Positions 1 through 6,925 of a stretch of 12,054 nucleotides of DNA are shown one piece after another. Each line of letters begins with the position of its first letter. Within the stretch, counting starts at the first letter, position 1. Source of the stretch: Deltaproteobacteria bacterium (GTDB taxonomy: Bacteria > Desulfobacterota > Dissulfuribacteria > Dissulfuribacterales > QOAL01); assembly GCA_026996955.1 (NCBI GenBank), contig JALWJV010000303.1, positions 1 to 12,054 on the forward strand, in the 5' to 3' direction. Made by a program: the position numbers and the translations under genes. Under the pieces are notes generated by a model that had not been told where the DNA came from, made no database searches, and was given only the letters and a program-made list of their open reading frames with translations.

Positions 1-848
1 AGATTGACAAGGGTATTATAATTCGCGGACTCTTTATAGCCGCCCTGGATCCCACGCTGATATCCCTGTTTTCAGCCAGGCTGACCTTTCAGGTGCTTTA
101 TGCCATAGGTGTATCAATGATCCTTACGGCCTTTATCAGGAGGCTTTCAACCGGCTGGCTCATCCTTGCAGCGCTTGCATGGTGGTTTGGCGGAGAGTGG
201 GTTACTGGCCTTGTCTGGGACCCTTTTTCAGGGAAACAGACAGTGGCAGCAGCCCTTTTGGTAGCTTTCTACAAGACTCCGCACGTAACCATAAACTATC
301 CCGTAATACCTTGGCTTTCCCAGATGGTTCTGGGGTGGGCATTTGGCAGGTACCTCATGAATTTTACCATGGGGAACAAGGTCATAATGTCACCCAGGAA
401 TCTTGCATTAACCGCCGGGTTGGTCTCTCTGTCGGTGTTTGCTGTGTTCAGATATCTGAATGGTTATGGAAACATGTGGCTTTATCGGCATGATAACAGC
501 CTTGTTCAGTGGTTTCTGGTAAGCAAGTATCCCCCATCCCTTACCTACATGGCTCTTGAAATTGGAATCATGTGTGTCTGTCTGGCAGGCCTTATCACCC
601 TTGAAAAGCGCATAAAACCCAATCCAAACAGTGTGCTTCTGGTGTTCGGGCAGACAGCAATGTTTTTTTATCTGGTGCACCGCATCTTTCTGGAGGGAAC
701 AGCCACGTGGCTTGGGTTAAGGGGATGTGCCTCAATAAGAGAGGTGTACATAATTACTCCCATATTACTTGCCATCCTCTACTACCTGTGCCTCTGGTTC
801 AGACGTTTCCGCCAGACCCATCCTGGAGGCTGGACACGGTTTATTTAA
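1..848 (+). CDS. DUF1624 / HGSNAT-like membrane acyltransferase, 5' end missing
   Basis: The frame is open from base 3, so the gene begins outside the window; the GTG at 93 is internal. The family (DUF1624, COG3503) is related to heparan-alpha-glucosaminide N-acetyltransferase, a polytopic membrane enzyme that moves acetyl groups across a membrane onto an amino sugar. Family landmarks are visible in order: an IGVSMIL helix, YPVIPWLSQMVLGWAFG, FRYLNGYG, SKYPPSLTYMALEIG, and a closing helix with FFYLVHR. Several hydrophobic segments are present, with a basic C-terminus (WFRRFRQTHPGG). The first part of the protein, where the family's catalytic histidine lies, is not in the window, so activity cannot be judged. 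It stops about 75 bases before a promoter, so it is probably a separate transcription unit. Acetylation of the polysaccharide made downstream is possible but is only a guess from position. Confidence 0.88.
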   Translation, partial: IDKGIIIRGLFIAALDPTLISLFSARLTFQVLYAIGVSMILTAFIRRLSTGWLILAALAWWFGGEWVTGLVWDPFSGKQTVAAALLVAFYKTPHVTINYPVIPWLSQMVLGWAFGRYLMNFTMGNKVIMSPRNLALTAGLVSLSVFAVFRYLNGYGNMWLYRHDNSLVQWFLVSKYPPSLTYMALEIGIMCVCLAGLITLEKRIKPNPNSVLLVFGQTAMFFYLVHRIFLEGTATWLGLRGCASIREVYIITPILLAILYYLCLWFRRFRQTHPGGWTRFI

Positions 849-924
849 GGCTTAACCATTCGGTACTTGTATTTGATATTCCTTAGGTCTGTTACTGCCC
901 ACCCTGTAAAAAGTGTATTGTTCA

Positions 925-954
925 TTGACAGGTGGCAGTCATACTGCCTATGCT
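925..954 (+). promoter_or_regulatory. Predicted sigma70-type promoter for the DUF4177-kinase pair
   Basis: A perfect -35 hexamer TTGACA (925-930) is followed after 18 bases by TATGCT (949-954), which matches 4 of 6 positions of the -10 consensus. Transcription would begin near 961, leaving a leader of about 25 bases before the ATG at 985. This supports 985 rather than 913 as the start of the next gene. The prediction is from sequence only. Confidence 0.6.
934..948. promoter_or_regulatory. Inverted repeat in promoter spacer, probable operator
   Basis: GGCAGT (934-939), CAT, ACTGCC (943-948) form a perfect 6-3-6 inverted repeat filling the spacer between the -35 and -10 hexamers. A protein bound there would block RNA polymerase, which is a classic repressor position. 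Another ACTGCC half-site lies at 894-899, 49 bases upstream. The cognate regulator is unknown and no DNA-binding protein is encoded in the window. A 15-base palindrome could also arise by chance or act as a short hairpin. Confidence 0.45.
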
Positions 955-984
955 GAATTAAATTTATTTACGAACAGGGGCATC

Positions 985-1197
985 ATGGCATTTACTGAAT
1001 ATAAGATCATTCATGTTGTTGAGGGTGGTCTGGGCACAATTTTTCTTGGCGCTTCAGGACTTCCGCTAAAAAAGATGGAAAAAATACTTAATCAGGAGGC
1101 TCAGGAGGGCTGGCAGGTGGTGTTTCAACTGGTTGAACAGAAGAGGTTTATGCTTTTCTGGCAGCGTGAGGCAGTTATTATTACCTTAGGTAGATAG
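985..1197 (+). CDS. Small DUF4177-family protein
   Basis: This 70-residue protein has the typical DUF4177 layout: an N-terminal strand starting EYKIIHV, a helix (KKMEKILNQEA), the hallmark QEGWQVVFQ, and a final strand MLFWQRE. The family has no established biochemical function; it is a small cytoplasmic alpha/beta domain. I chose the ATG at 985 because CAGGGG lies 4 bases upstream and because the in-frame ATG at 913 sits upstream of the predicted promoter and lacks family similarity in its first 24 codons. The gene lies 16 bases ahead of the histidine kinase gene and is very probably co-transcribed with it. Whether the two proteins act together is not shown by the sequence. Confidence 0.8.
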   Translation: MAFTEYKIIHVVEGGLGTIFLGASGLPLKKMEKILNQEAQEGWQVVFQLVEQKRFMLFWQREAVIITLGR

Positions 1198-1213
1198 TCT
1201 CTTTTAATAGTTT

Positions 1214-2344
1214 ATGGGCATGTTAAAAGAGTTACAGGGGAACCATCCCGGTATCATTGATCCGGCTCTTATATCGTTTATCCTTAATGCGATTAACAGT
1301 TCAATCCTTGTGGTTGACCATCAGGATCGGCTGGTACTGTTTAATTCCAGGGCAATGGACCTATTTGGAAAGGATATGCTTCGCAGAGGTTCGTATATCC
1401 TTAAAAAGATCTTTATGCCTGACGACATAGAGATCCTGCTCCACAATATATTGGTCATTACGCGCAGTAAGGGGGAGTTTGAAGGTGAGGTCATGCTCAG
1501 GCGCTGGGATGGTTCCACTTTTATTGCCCTCATGTCCACATCGGCATGGCCCTGGGAAGATGGACATGCCATAGTGATAACCCTGCATGATATAAGCAGG
1601 CTCAAGGGCATAGAAAAACTCCTGAGGGACTCTGAACGCATGGCCTTTCTTGGGGGGATGCTTGACGATATAAGTCACCAGATCAGAAATCCTGTCCTTG
1701 CAATAGGCGGGTTTTCAAGACGCCTTGCCAAAACACCACAGGAACGGCCGGAATACCTTCATGCCATTCAGGAAGAGGCATCACGGCTGGAGAATCTCCT
1801 TGACGTACTTACAGAGTTTATACGTTTTCCTCCCCAGATGCCGCAGCACGTTTCACTGGAGTCACTGCCTGACGCCCTGGAACCGGTATTTCAGGAGATT
1901 AGAGAAAAATACGGGATAGGCATAGAAGTTGATACATCAAGGGAGTTATCATCGGAGCCGGCCTTTGTGGATATCGCAGCTGTGCGTAGGGCTGTTCTGG
2001 AAATACTTAAAAACAGCGCTGAGGAGGCTGCCTACTGTTCCCATGCAGTAAATGTAAAGGTCAGTTTCTGCAACAGTGATGAGCAGTTGATGTCATGCAT
2101 AATTAAAATTACCGATAATGGTTCAGGGATCAGGCCTCCCATCTTCTTAAAGATATTCAATCCGTTTTTTACCACCAACACAGGGCATGCAGGCATGGGG
2201 CTTACCCTTGCCAGGCGAATCATACAGGAGGCAGCAGGCAGGCTTGTTATTGAATCGGAATATGGCCAGGGCACTACGGCCCTCATCCATCTTCCAAGGG
2301 ACAGACGCAGGGAAATACGCAGGAAAAAACTACACCTGTCATAG
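1214..2344 (+). CDS. Soluble PAS-domain sensor histidine kinase
   Basis: The 376-residue protein carries a PAS domain (about 22-130, beginning LNAINSSILVVDHQDRLVLFN) followed by a HisKA dimerisation domain and a HATPase domain. The phosphoacceptor is His155 in the H-box DISHQIRNPV. The N-box is at 263-269 (EILKNSAEE, Asn267), the G1 box at 301-305 (DNGSGI, Asp301), the F-box at FFTT (318-321) and the G2 box at GMGL (327-330), so all catalytic boxes look intact. There is no membrane segment or receiver domain, so it should sense an internal signal or partner and phosphorylate a separate response regulator. None is encoded in the window, so this is an orphan kinase here. No clear ribosome binding site precedes 1214; the in-frame ATG at 1220 is an alternative start. 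It probably shares the promoter upstream of the DUF4177 gene. Confidence 0.93.
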   Translation: MGMLKELQGNHPGIIDPALISFILNAINSSILVVDHQDRLVLFNSRAMDLFGKDMLRRGSYILKKIFMPDDIEILLHNILVITRSKGEFEGEVMLRRWDGSTFIALMSTSAWPWEDGHAIVITLHDISRLKGIEKLLRDSERMAFLGGMLDDISHQIRNPVLAIGGFSRRLAKTPQERPEYLHAIQEEASRLENLLDVLTEFIRFPPQMPQHVSLESLPDALEPVFQEIREKYGIGIEVDTSRELSSEPAFVDIAAVRRAVLEILKNSAEEAAYCSHAVNVKVSFCNSDEQLMSCIIKITDNGSGIRPPIFLKIFNPFFTTNTGHAGMGLTLARRIIQEAAGRLVIESEYGQGTTALIHLPRDRRREIRRKKLHLS

Positions 2345-2409
2345 ATATATCCCTATTTCAACCTTTTGTTTTGCTTTTAATACATGGAACAGCCACATAA
2401 TTACAGCGC

Positions 2410-3372
2410 ATGAAATCTAAAAAGAGTCAAGTTGAAGGGGTTATCCTAGCAGGCGGAAGGGGATCACGGATGTTTCCACTGGGGGAAACGTGGCCAAAGT
2501 GCATACTACCTATCTGTAACCGACCCCTGATGGAATATCAGATTGATATGATGAAGCAGGTGGGGATATTGGATATCACCATAGTGATTGGATATCATGG
2601 CTTTAAAATTGTTCAACAGATGGGGGATGGCAGCAGGTACGGTGTCAGGCTCAGATACGTTGATCAGGAGGAGACCCTTGGCATTGCTCATGCCGTTGGA
2701 AAGCTAGAGCCCCATATAAACAGTCCCTTTCTTCTGTTTCTAGGTGATATCTTCTTTGTGTCACGCCGGCTTGATGATTTGATAAATGAGTTTCAGGAAG
2801 GTAGTTATGGAGCGGTTTTAGCAACAAAAATTGAACACGATCCCCAGGCTATTATGAGAAATTTTGCCATAGTGGAGGAGCCGGAGACCGGACTGGTACG
2901 GCGGGTAATAGAAAAACCCAGGCATACTGTTAACAAAATAAAGGGTTGTGGCCTGTATATGTTCGGGCTTGAAATATTCGACGCTATAAGGCGGACTCCA
3001 CGTACAGCAATGAGGGACGAGTATGAGATTACCGATGCAATACAGATACTTATTGATGACGGATTTAATGTAAAGCAGCTTCCGGTAATTGATGATGATC
3101 TTAACCTGACCTTCCCTTCGGATCTGCTTCAACTCAATCTGAAGCTTCTTAAAGAAAACGAATATGCAGTGAATGTCAGGCAGGAGGACAGAGTTGATGA
3201 CAGCCTGAAACTTGAATCAACAGTAATTGGGCAGGGAGTGGTCCTTACAGGAACGGGGACTGTAAAAAATTCAGTTATATTTCCTGGCACAGAAATGGAA
3301 ATAAATGGTCAGATCAAAAATTCCATTATAACACCCTCACATTATATTTATTGTCACGACGTGAAAATATAG
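2410..3372 (+). CDS. Nucleotide-sugar pyrophosphorylase (sugar-1-phosphate nucleotidyltransferase)
   Basis: This 320-residue enzyme should couple a sugar 1-phosphate to an NTP, giving an NDP-sugar for polysaccharide synthesis. The nucleotidyltransferase fold begins at residue 10 with VILAGGRGSRMFPLGETWPK, containing the G-rich nucleotide loop and Lys30. LGD (111-113) is the metal-binding region, EKP (168-170) contacts the sugar phosphate, and EYEITDA (204-210) is also typical. After about residue 262 come short hexapeptide-like turns (SVIFPGTEMEING) resembling a rudimentary left-handed beta helix, much shorter than the one in GlmU. The signature lacks the usual PLT and PKPML wording of RmlA, so neither the base nor the sugar can be assigned. 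The ATG at 2410 has no clear ribosome binding site. The next gene begins 2 bases after its stop, and pairing with an epimerase fits joint NDP-sugar supply. Confidence 0.88.
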   Translation: MKSKKSQVEGVILAGGRGSRMFPLGETWPKCILPICNRPLMEYQIDMMKQVGILDITIVIGYHGFKIVQQMGDGSRYGVRLRYVDQEETLGIAHAVGKLEPHINSPFLLFLGDIFFVSRRLDDLINEFQEGSYGAVLATKIEHDPQAIMRNFAIVEEPETGLVRRVIEKPRHTVNKIKGCGLYMFGLEIFDAIRRTPRTAMRDEYEITDAIQILIDDGFNVKQLPVIDDDLNLTFPSDLLQLNLKLLKENEYAVNVRQEDRVDDSLKLESTVIGQGVVLTGTGTVKNSVIFPGTEMEINGQIKNSIITPSHYIYCHDVKI

Positions 3373-3374
3373 GC

Positions 3375-4310
3375 ATGATGAAATATAAAAAGGCTCTTGT
3401 TACAGGCGGCGCTGGTTTTATAGGATCCCACATTGTTGAACTGCTTCTTGACAAGGGGATGGAAGTGGTTGTGCTGGATGATCTTTCAGTGGGAAAAAAA
3501 GAAAATATTCCAAATGAGGCCAGTTTTATAAGGGGTGATGTTCGGGATAGAGAGCTTGTTGACAAGATTGTCAATGATGGAGTTGATGTAATTTTCCATG
3601 AGGCAGCCAAGGTCAGCATAAGGGCATCTATTGAGAACTGTTACCAGGATGCAGATATTAATCTCATGGGAACAGTTAATCTGCTTCGAGCGTGCAGGAC
3701 GGCAGATGTGAAGCAGTTTGTCTTTGCCTCTTCCATGGGAGTATATGCTGATTCTCCAAAACCCCAACCCATTGATGAGAATTTTACCACTGAACCGGCA
3801 TCCCCTTATGGTATTGCCAAATTAGCTGCTGAGAAATATTGCCTCCTTCTCTGCAGGGAATTTAACATGAGATGCGCTATCCTGCGTTACTTCAATACCT
3901 ATGGCCCCAGGCAGACATTTACCCCTTATGTTGGTGTGATAACAATATTTACCCGTCTTATGCTTGAAGGCAAACAGCCGGTTATCTTTGGTTCTGGGGA
4001 GCAGCTAAGGGATTATGTACATGTAAAGGATGTAGCGCGTTCAAATATTCTAGCCATGGATTCAGACCACAGGGAACTTATCCTCAACATTGGAACTGGA
4101 AATGCCGTTTCTGTAAACAGGATATTTGAAATGTTGAGTCAGCGTATCAATCCGGATATTAAGCCAAGATATGAGGCAGAACGTCCTGGAGAGCTTAAAA
4201 TATCCTTCCCGGACATAAGCAGGGCGCGTAACCTTATCAATTATAAGCCCGAACACGATTTGAAGTCTGAACTGGATTCAGTCATCCAATATATCAAGAA
4301 CAATCAGTAA
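3375..4310 (+). CDS. NAD-dependent sugar-nucleotide epimerase (extended SDR, GalE/WbpP type)
   Basis: The protein (311 residues from the ATG at 3375) is an extended short-chain dehydrogenase. The NAD-binding motif TGGAGFIGSH is at 10-19, DDLSVGKKENI at 35-45 follows the second strand, and HEAAKVS (75-81) lines the cofactor site. The catalytic set is Ser120 (FASSMGVY), Tyr145 and Lys149 (YGIAK). RYFNTYGPRQ (171-180) and RPGELKISFPDISRA (270-284) are the usual substrate-side motifs. These favour a UDP-hexose or UDP-N-acetylhexosamine 4-epimerase; the exact sugar cannot be read from sequence. A TTG at 3351 would extend it into the preceding gene and is less likely; the ATG at 3378 is equally possible. 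The start lies 2 bases after the pyrophosphorylase stop, so the two are probably translationally coupled. Confidence 0.92.
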   Translation: MMKYKKALVTGGAGFIGSHIVELLLDKGMEVVVLDDLSVGKKENIPNEASFIRGDVRDRELVDKIVNDGVDVIFHEAAKVSIRASIENCYQDADINLMGTVNLLRACRTADVKQFVFASSMGVYADSPKPQPIDENFTTEPASPYGIAKLAAEKYCLLLCREFNMRCAILRYFNTYGPRQTFTPYVGVITIFTRLMLEGKQPVIFGSGEQLRDYVHVKDVARSNILAMDSDHRELILNIGTGNAVSVNRIFEMLSQRINPDIKPRYEAERPGELKISFPDISRARNLINYKPEHDLKSELDSVIQYIKNNQ

Positions 4311-4370
4311 AATTAACGACCTCTTCTAAAACGGAACAGTTTATAAACATTTAAAGTATTTGAAGGACGA

Positions 4371-5993
4371 ATGACTAACTCCATGAACGAGCAAGAAAAA
4401 TTCCTTACCATGCGGGATATCCTGCGTCCTGTTTTCAAGTGGCGCTGCCAGGTGATTATTATAACGGTAACCGCCCTGGTTGTTGGTATTCTTCTGGCCT
4501 TTCTGATGCCCCCTCATTACAGGTCCGAAACCCGTATCCTTGTAAAAAGGGCTTCCCTTGGCAATGACGAACTGGTTTCAGATGCCGGCCCCAAGATTAC
4601 TTCAAACCTGCGTCAGCTTAATCAAAAAGATGATATTAATACTGTCATAGCCATGATTGAGAGCAGGGATCTCTTGGATCAGGTGATCAGGGATACCGGG
4701 CTCACAATGAAGAGGCTGGAATACATTCCTGATTATCGCTACTACGTAAGGCTTGCATACAAAGGGATCAGGAATTTTTTGAGAACTATATGGCATAATG
4801 CAAAATACATCCTGCATCTGTCCAGAAGGCCTACCGCTGAAGAAATCCAGGCGTTGAAACATGCTGAACTGCTTGATGCAGCCAAAAAGGCATTAAAGGT
4901 TAAACAGATTACAGACAGCGACGTAATATCGGTATCATTCTCCTGTGGTGACAGGACCCTTGCCAGGCAGCTTGCCGAGGCAATCTGCGAACATGCCATA
5001 GTTCTGCACAACAGGGAGCGTACCCAGGCGTCGGCCACTCTTCAGTTTTTCACTGAACAGACACAGAAGATAAAATCAAGGATCCTTGAGCTTGATGACC
5101 AGCTCAGGGATTCCAGAGATCCGTCAGATCATATAGCTGCCAACCTTAAAAAGCAGCTTATTGTTGAGGATCAGATAAAGGCTGAGTCAAAACTGCAGGA
5201 GGCACTTGCAAGGCGCGATGCTTTAAAGGCCGGGATAAGGCAGCTTCAGAAGGAACTTGATCATATCAAGGCCCAGGTTACTGTCTCATCCGACAGGGCT
5301 GTAAATCCTGTGTGGCTTGGAATAGAAAAGGAGCTTGCTGCGTATAAATTGCAATTGGCGGAAAAAAGAACAAAATTTTCTGATGACAGCAGAGTGGTAC
5401 AGGACCTTACCACCCAGGTTAAGGAGACGGAAAAGCTGCTTGGAGAGATGGAACGTTCTATTGATCGCTCTCGAATCAGGGGCATGAATACCGTTTATCA
5501 GAAGCTTAAGGAGACAATGCTTTCCAAAAAATCTCAGCTTGCCGCCACTGAGGCAGAAATTGAACGCAGGAGACTTACTGTAGCCGATTACAAAAAGAAA
5601 CTTTTGGAACTCAATAAAAAGGCGCTTCAATCCACGATCTTGAAAACTGAACAGGAGGCCCTTGAAAAGGCCTACAAGATGTACGTACAGAATGCAGAGC
5701 AGGCACGTCTTAACAAGGCTAAACAGAATGTAAGGCTCGCAAATCTTGTTATTGTTCAGCATGCATCCTTTCCGCTTAAGGCTTCCAAGCCTGTCAAGTG
5801 GCTTTACATATTGGTTTCTCTTGTTGCTGGCCTGATGGCTGGCCTGACATGGGCATTTATAAAGGACTTCAACGATACTACCTACTGGAATCCTGACCAA
5901 CTTGAAAAAGACCTTAAGATTCCTGTAATAGGAGCGATACAGGACGAGGAAGTCTCATCTCAAAAATATGACTGGCTTGGATGCCTTCGGTAA
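4371..5993 (+). CDS. Polysaccharide co-polymerase / chain-length determinant (Wzz-GNVR type)
   Basis: This 540-residue inner-membrane protein has the layout of a polysaccharide co-polymerase, which sets chain length and links polymerisation to export. A short cytoplasmic N-terminus precedes the first membrane segment (about 27-46). A periplasmic Wzz domain starts with PPHYRSETRILVKR (47-60), and long heptad-rich helices fill about 224-305 and 318-430. The GNVR region (about 432-476) includes KQNVRLANLVIVQHASFP, followed by the second membrane segment (about 477-496). Only about 44 residues remain after it, ending in IPVIGAIQDEE, so the cytoplasmic kinase domain found in fused Wzc proteins is absent and is encoded by the next gene instead. 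The ATG at 4371 is preceded by AAGGA at short spacing; the ATG at 4383 is an alternative. Confidence 0.93.
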   Translation: MTNSMNEQEKFLTMRDILRPVFKWRCQVIIITVTALVVGILLAFLMPPHYRSETRILVKRASLGNDELVSDAGPKITSNLRQLNQKDDINTVIAMIESRDLLDQVIRDTGLTMKRLEYIPDYRYYVRLAYKGIRNFLRTIWHNAKYILHLSRRPTAEEIQALKHAELLDAAKKALKVKQITDSDVISVSFSCGDRTLARQLAEAICEHAIVLHNRERTQASATLQFFTEQTQKIKSRILELDDQLRDSRDPSDHIAANLKKQLIVEDQIKAESKLQEALARRDALKAGIRQLQKELDHIKAQVTVSSDRAVNPVWLGIEKELAAYKLQLAEKRTKFSDDSRVVQDLTTQVKETEKLLGEMERSIDRSRIRGMNTVYQKLKETMLSKKSQLAATEAEIERRRLTVADYKKKLLELNKKALQSTILKTEQEALEKAYKMYVQNAEQARLNKAKQNVRLANLVIVQHASFPLKASKPVKWLYILVSLVAGLMAGLTWAFIKDFNDTTYWNPDQLEKDLKIPVIGAIQDEEVSSQKYDWLGCLR

Positions 5994-6056
5994 TTAAACC
6001 AATGAGAACATTTTGCTGGTGGCGTCTGTCTTTCAGTAAACTATTTGAAATATATT

Positions 6057-6692
6057 ATGAATCCCCAAAAAAATAAAATCTCTGATATGGACATGGCCCT
6101 GATTGCAGAAAAGATATTTCTGCTTTCAAAGTCCCTTGCCTCTCCCCCGGTCATTGGATTTATTGCATCAAACAGCGGGGAGGGAACCACTTTTGTGCTG
6201 GAACGAGCCTCAAGGGCTGCCTCCAATGTTCATGGGAAAAAGATCCTGGTTGTGGATATGTGCCATAACAAGGGTTTTACTAAGAATTTAAAGCTTGAAG
6301 CCAGCAGAGGGATACGTGATGTATCAGCCGGCAGGGCAAAGGTTAATGATGTCATCTGCAAGACAGCCTGCGATGGTCTGTTTGTTATCCCTGCAGGTGA
6401 GAGTTCACTTCCGGTTACTACAGAGGGGCTTAAATCAGTGGTGTCTGATTGCGCCACTGAAATGGATGCAATTTTCCTTGATCTTCCTCCGGTGCTCAGT
6501 TCTGTAACAGCCTTTGAACAGTCCCAAGTTATTGATGGGCTGATAATGATAGTAGCAGCACACAGGACCAGACGTGAAACAGTAATGAGGGCCAGAAATG
6601 AGCTTTCTCTTCATGCCAAAACCACAATCCTCGGCTGCGTCCTGAACAGGCGAAGATTCATAATACCCCAGGCGCTTTATGACATTATTTAG
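6057..6692 (+). CDS. Degenerate BY-kinase-like P-loop protein (CpsD/CapB type)
   Basis: The 211-residue protein has the size and order of a stand-alone bacterial tyrosine kinase or MinD-like P-loop domain and directly follows the co-polymerase, its expected partner. The Walker A region reads IASNSGEGTTF (36-46): the glycines remain, but the nucleotide-binding lysine of GxGK[ST] is replaced by Thr44. Walker A' keeps Asp67 (ILVVDMCH) but lacks the second Asp and Arg of the usual DADLRRP. Walker B is present as FLDLPPV (Asp142). The C-terminus ends RRRFIIPQALYDII with a single tyrosine instead of a tyrosine cluster. Kinase activity is therefore doubtful; a structural or regulatory role at the co-polymerase is more likely. 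I recall GEGT variants among exopolysaccharide P-loop proteins, so this may be a known divergent branch. The ATG at 6057 has a weak ribosome binding site; a TTG at 6045 would add four residues. Confidence 0.82.
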   Translation: MNPQKNKISDMDMALIAEKIFLLSKSLASPPVIGFIASNSGEGTTFVLERASRAASNVHGKKILVVDMCHNKGFTKNLKLEASRGIRDVSAGRAKVNDVICKTACDGLFVIPAGESSLPVTTEGLKSVVSDCATEMDAIFLDLPPVLSSVTAFEQSQVIDGLIMIVAAHRTRRETVMRARNELSLHAKTTILGCVLNRRRFIIPQALYDII

Positions 6693-6707
6693 TGACGAGT
6701 TGTTTTC

Positions 6708-6730
6708 GCAGGCCTGAAACAGGTCCGTGC
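6708..6730 (+). terminator. Possible weak terminator or attenuator hairpin
   Basis: The arms GCAGGCCTG (6708-6716) and CAGGTCCGTGC (6720-6730) pair around an AAA loop with two single-base bulges, giving about nine base pairs. It starts 16 bases after the P-loop gene stop. No uridine run follows directly, so an intrinsic terminator is not certain; it may be an RNA-stabilising or attenuating hairpin. Confidence 0.3.
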
Positions 6731-6757
6731 TGTCATATAGTTACTGTTTTATGAAAG

Positions 6758-6769
6758 GTAACTACTCAC
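6758..6769. repeat. Extra copy of the palindrome end sequence
   Basis: GTAACTACTCAC here matches 11 of 12 bases of GTATCTACTCAC, the outer sequence of the large palindrome's right arm read on the minus strand, and 10 of 12 bases of its left end (GTATCTGCTCAC at 6816-6827). The eight bases CTACTCAC (6762-6769) are perfectly complementary to GTGAGTAG (6913-6920), just before the flippase start. It could be a remnant of another repeat unit, a protein-binding site, or an alternative pairing partner in the transcript. Confidence 0.4.
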
Positions 6770-6815
6770 CCTTTCCAGGATGAATTCTCATAACGGAAAA
6801 TGTTTTTTGTGCAAT

Positions 6816-6924
6816 GTATCTGCTCACAGGGTGATGCAGGTGCAAGGCGGCGGGGGCGAATGCGTACTCCCTGTACTTCGAGCCCCCGACAATGCAGCAG
6901 ATGCGGTACCCTGTGAGTAGATAC
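6816..6924. repeat. 109-base imperfect palindrome abutting the flippase start
   Basis: The outer arms 6816-6832 (GTATCTGCTCACAGGGT) and 6908-6924 are inverted copies with one mismatch over 17 bases, and similarity continues with the inner bases GCA (6836-6838 with 6902-6904). The central hairpin is nested: CGGGGGC (6851-6857) pairs with GCCCCCG (6882-6888), GAA (6858-6860) with TTC (6877-6879), and GTAC (6864-6867) with GTAC (6873-6876), leaving a TCCCT loop. The left and right shoulders also share TGCA elements. The form suggests a dispersed REP/MITE-type element or a structured RNA leader. No clear target duplication is visible at its edges. The flippase ATG begins at 6926, so the right arm covers its ribosome-binding region. 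Confidence 0.75.
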
Positions 6925-6925
6925 T

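Noticed and set aside
913..984. Upstream ATG extending the DUF4177 protein by 24 residues
   Set aside because: The extension lies over a good promoter and operator-like repeat, has no family similarity, and 985 has a better ribosome site.
3351..3374. TTG start for the epimerase overlapping the pyrophosphorylase
   Set aside because: It would add eight residues before the NAD-binding strand that the family does not have; ATG at 3375 or 3378 fits better.
5286..5900. 204-residue open frame on the minus strand
   Set aside because: It is antisense to the intact co-polymerase coiled-coil gene, with no recognisable domain; a frame shadow.
6780..6920. A 46-codon open frame with a CxxC motif running through the large palindrome
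   Set aside because: Its coding content is mostly the palindrome itself, the Gly- and Ala-rich part follows from the G+C-rich arms, and no family is recognisable. It is more likely an accident of the repeat.
6816..6924. Reading the palindrome as a tRNA or a simple intrinsic terminator
   Set aside because: There is no cloverleaf or CCA-type end, and no T-run follows the stem; the right side runs directly into a start codon.
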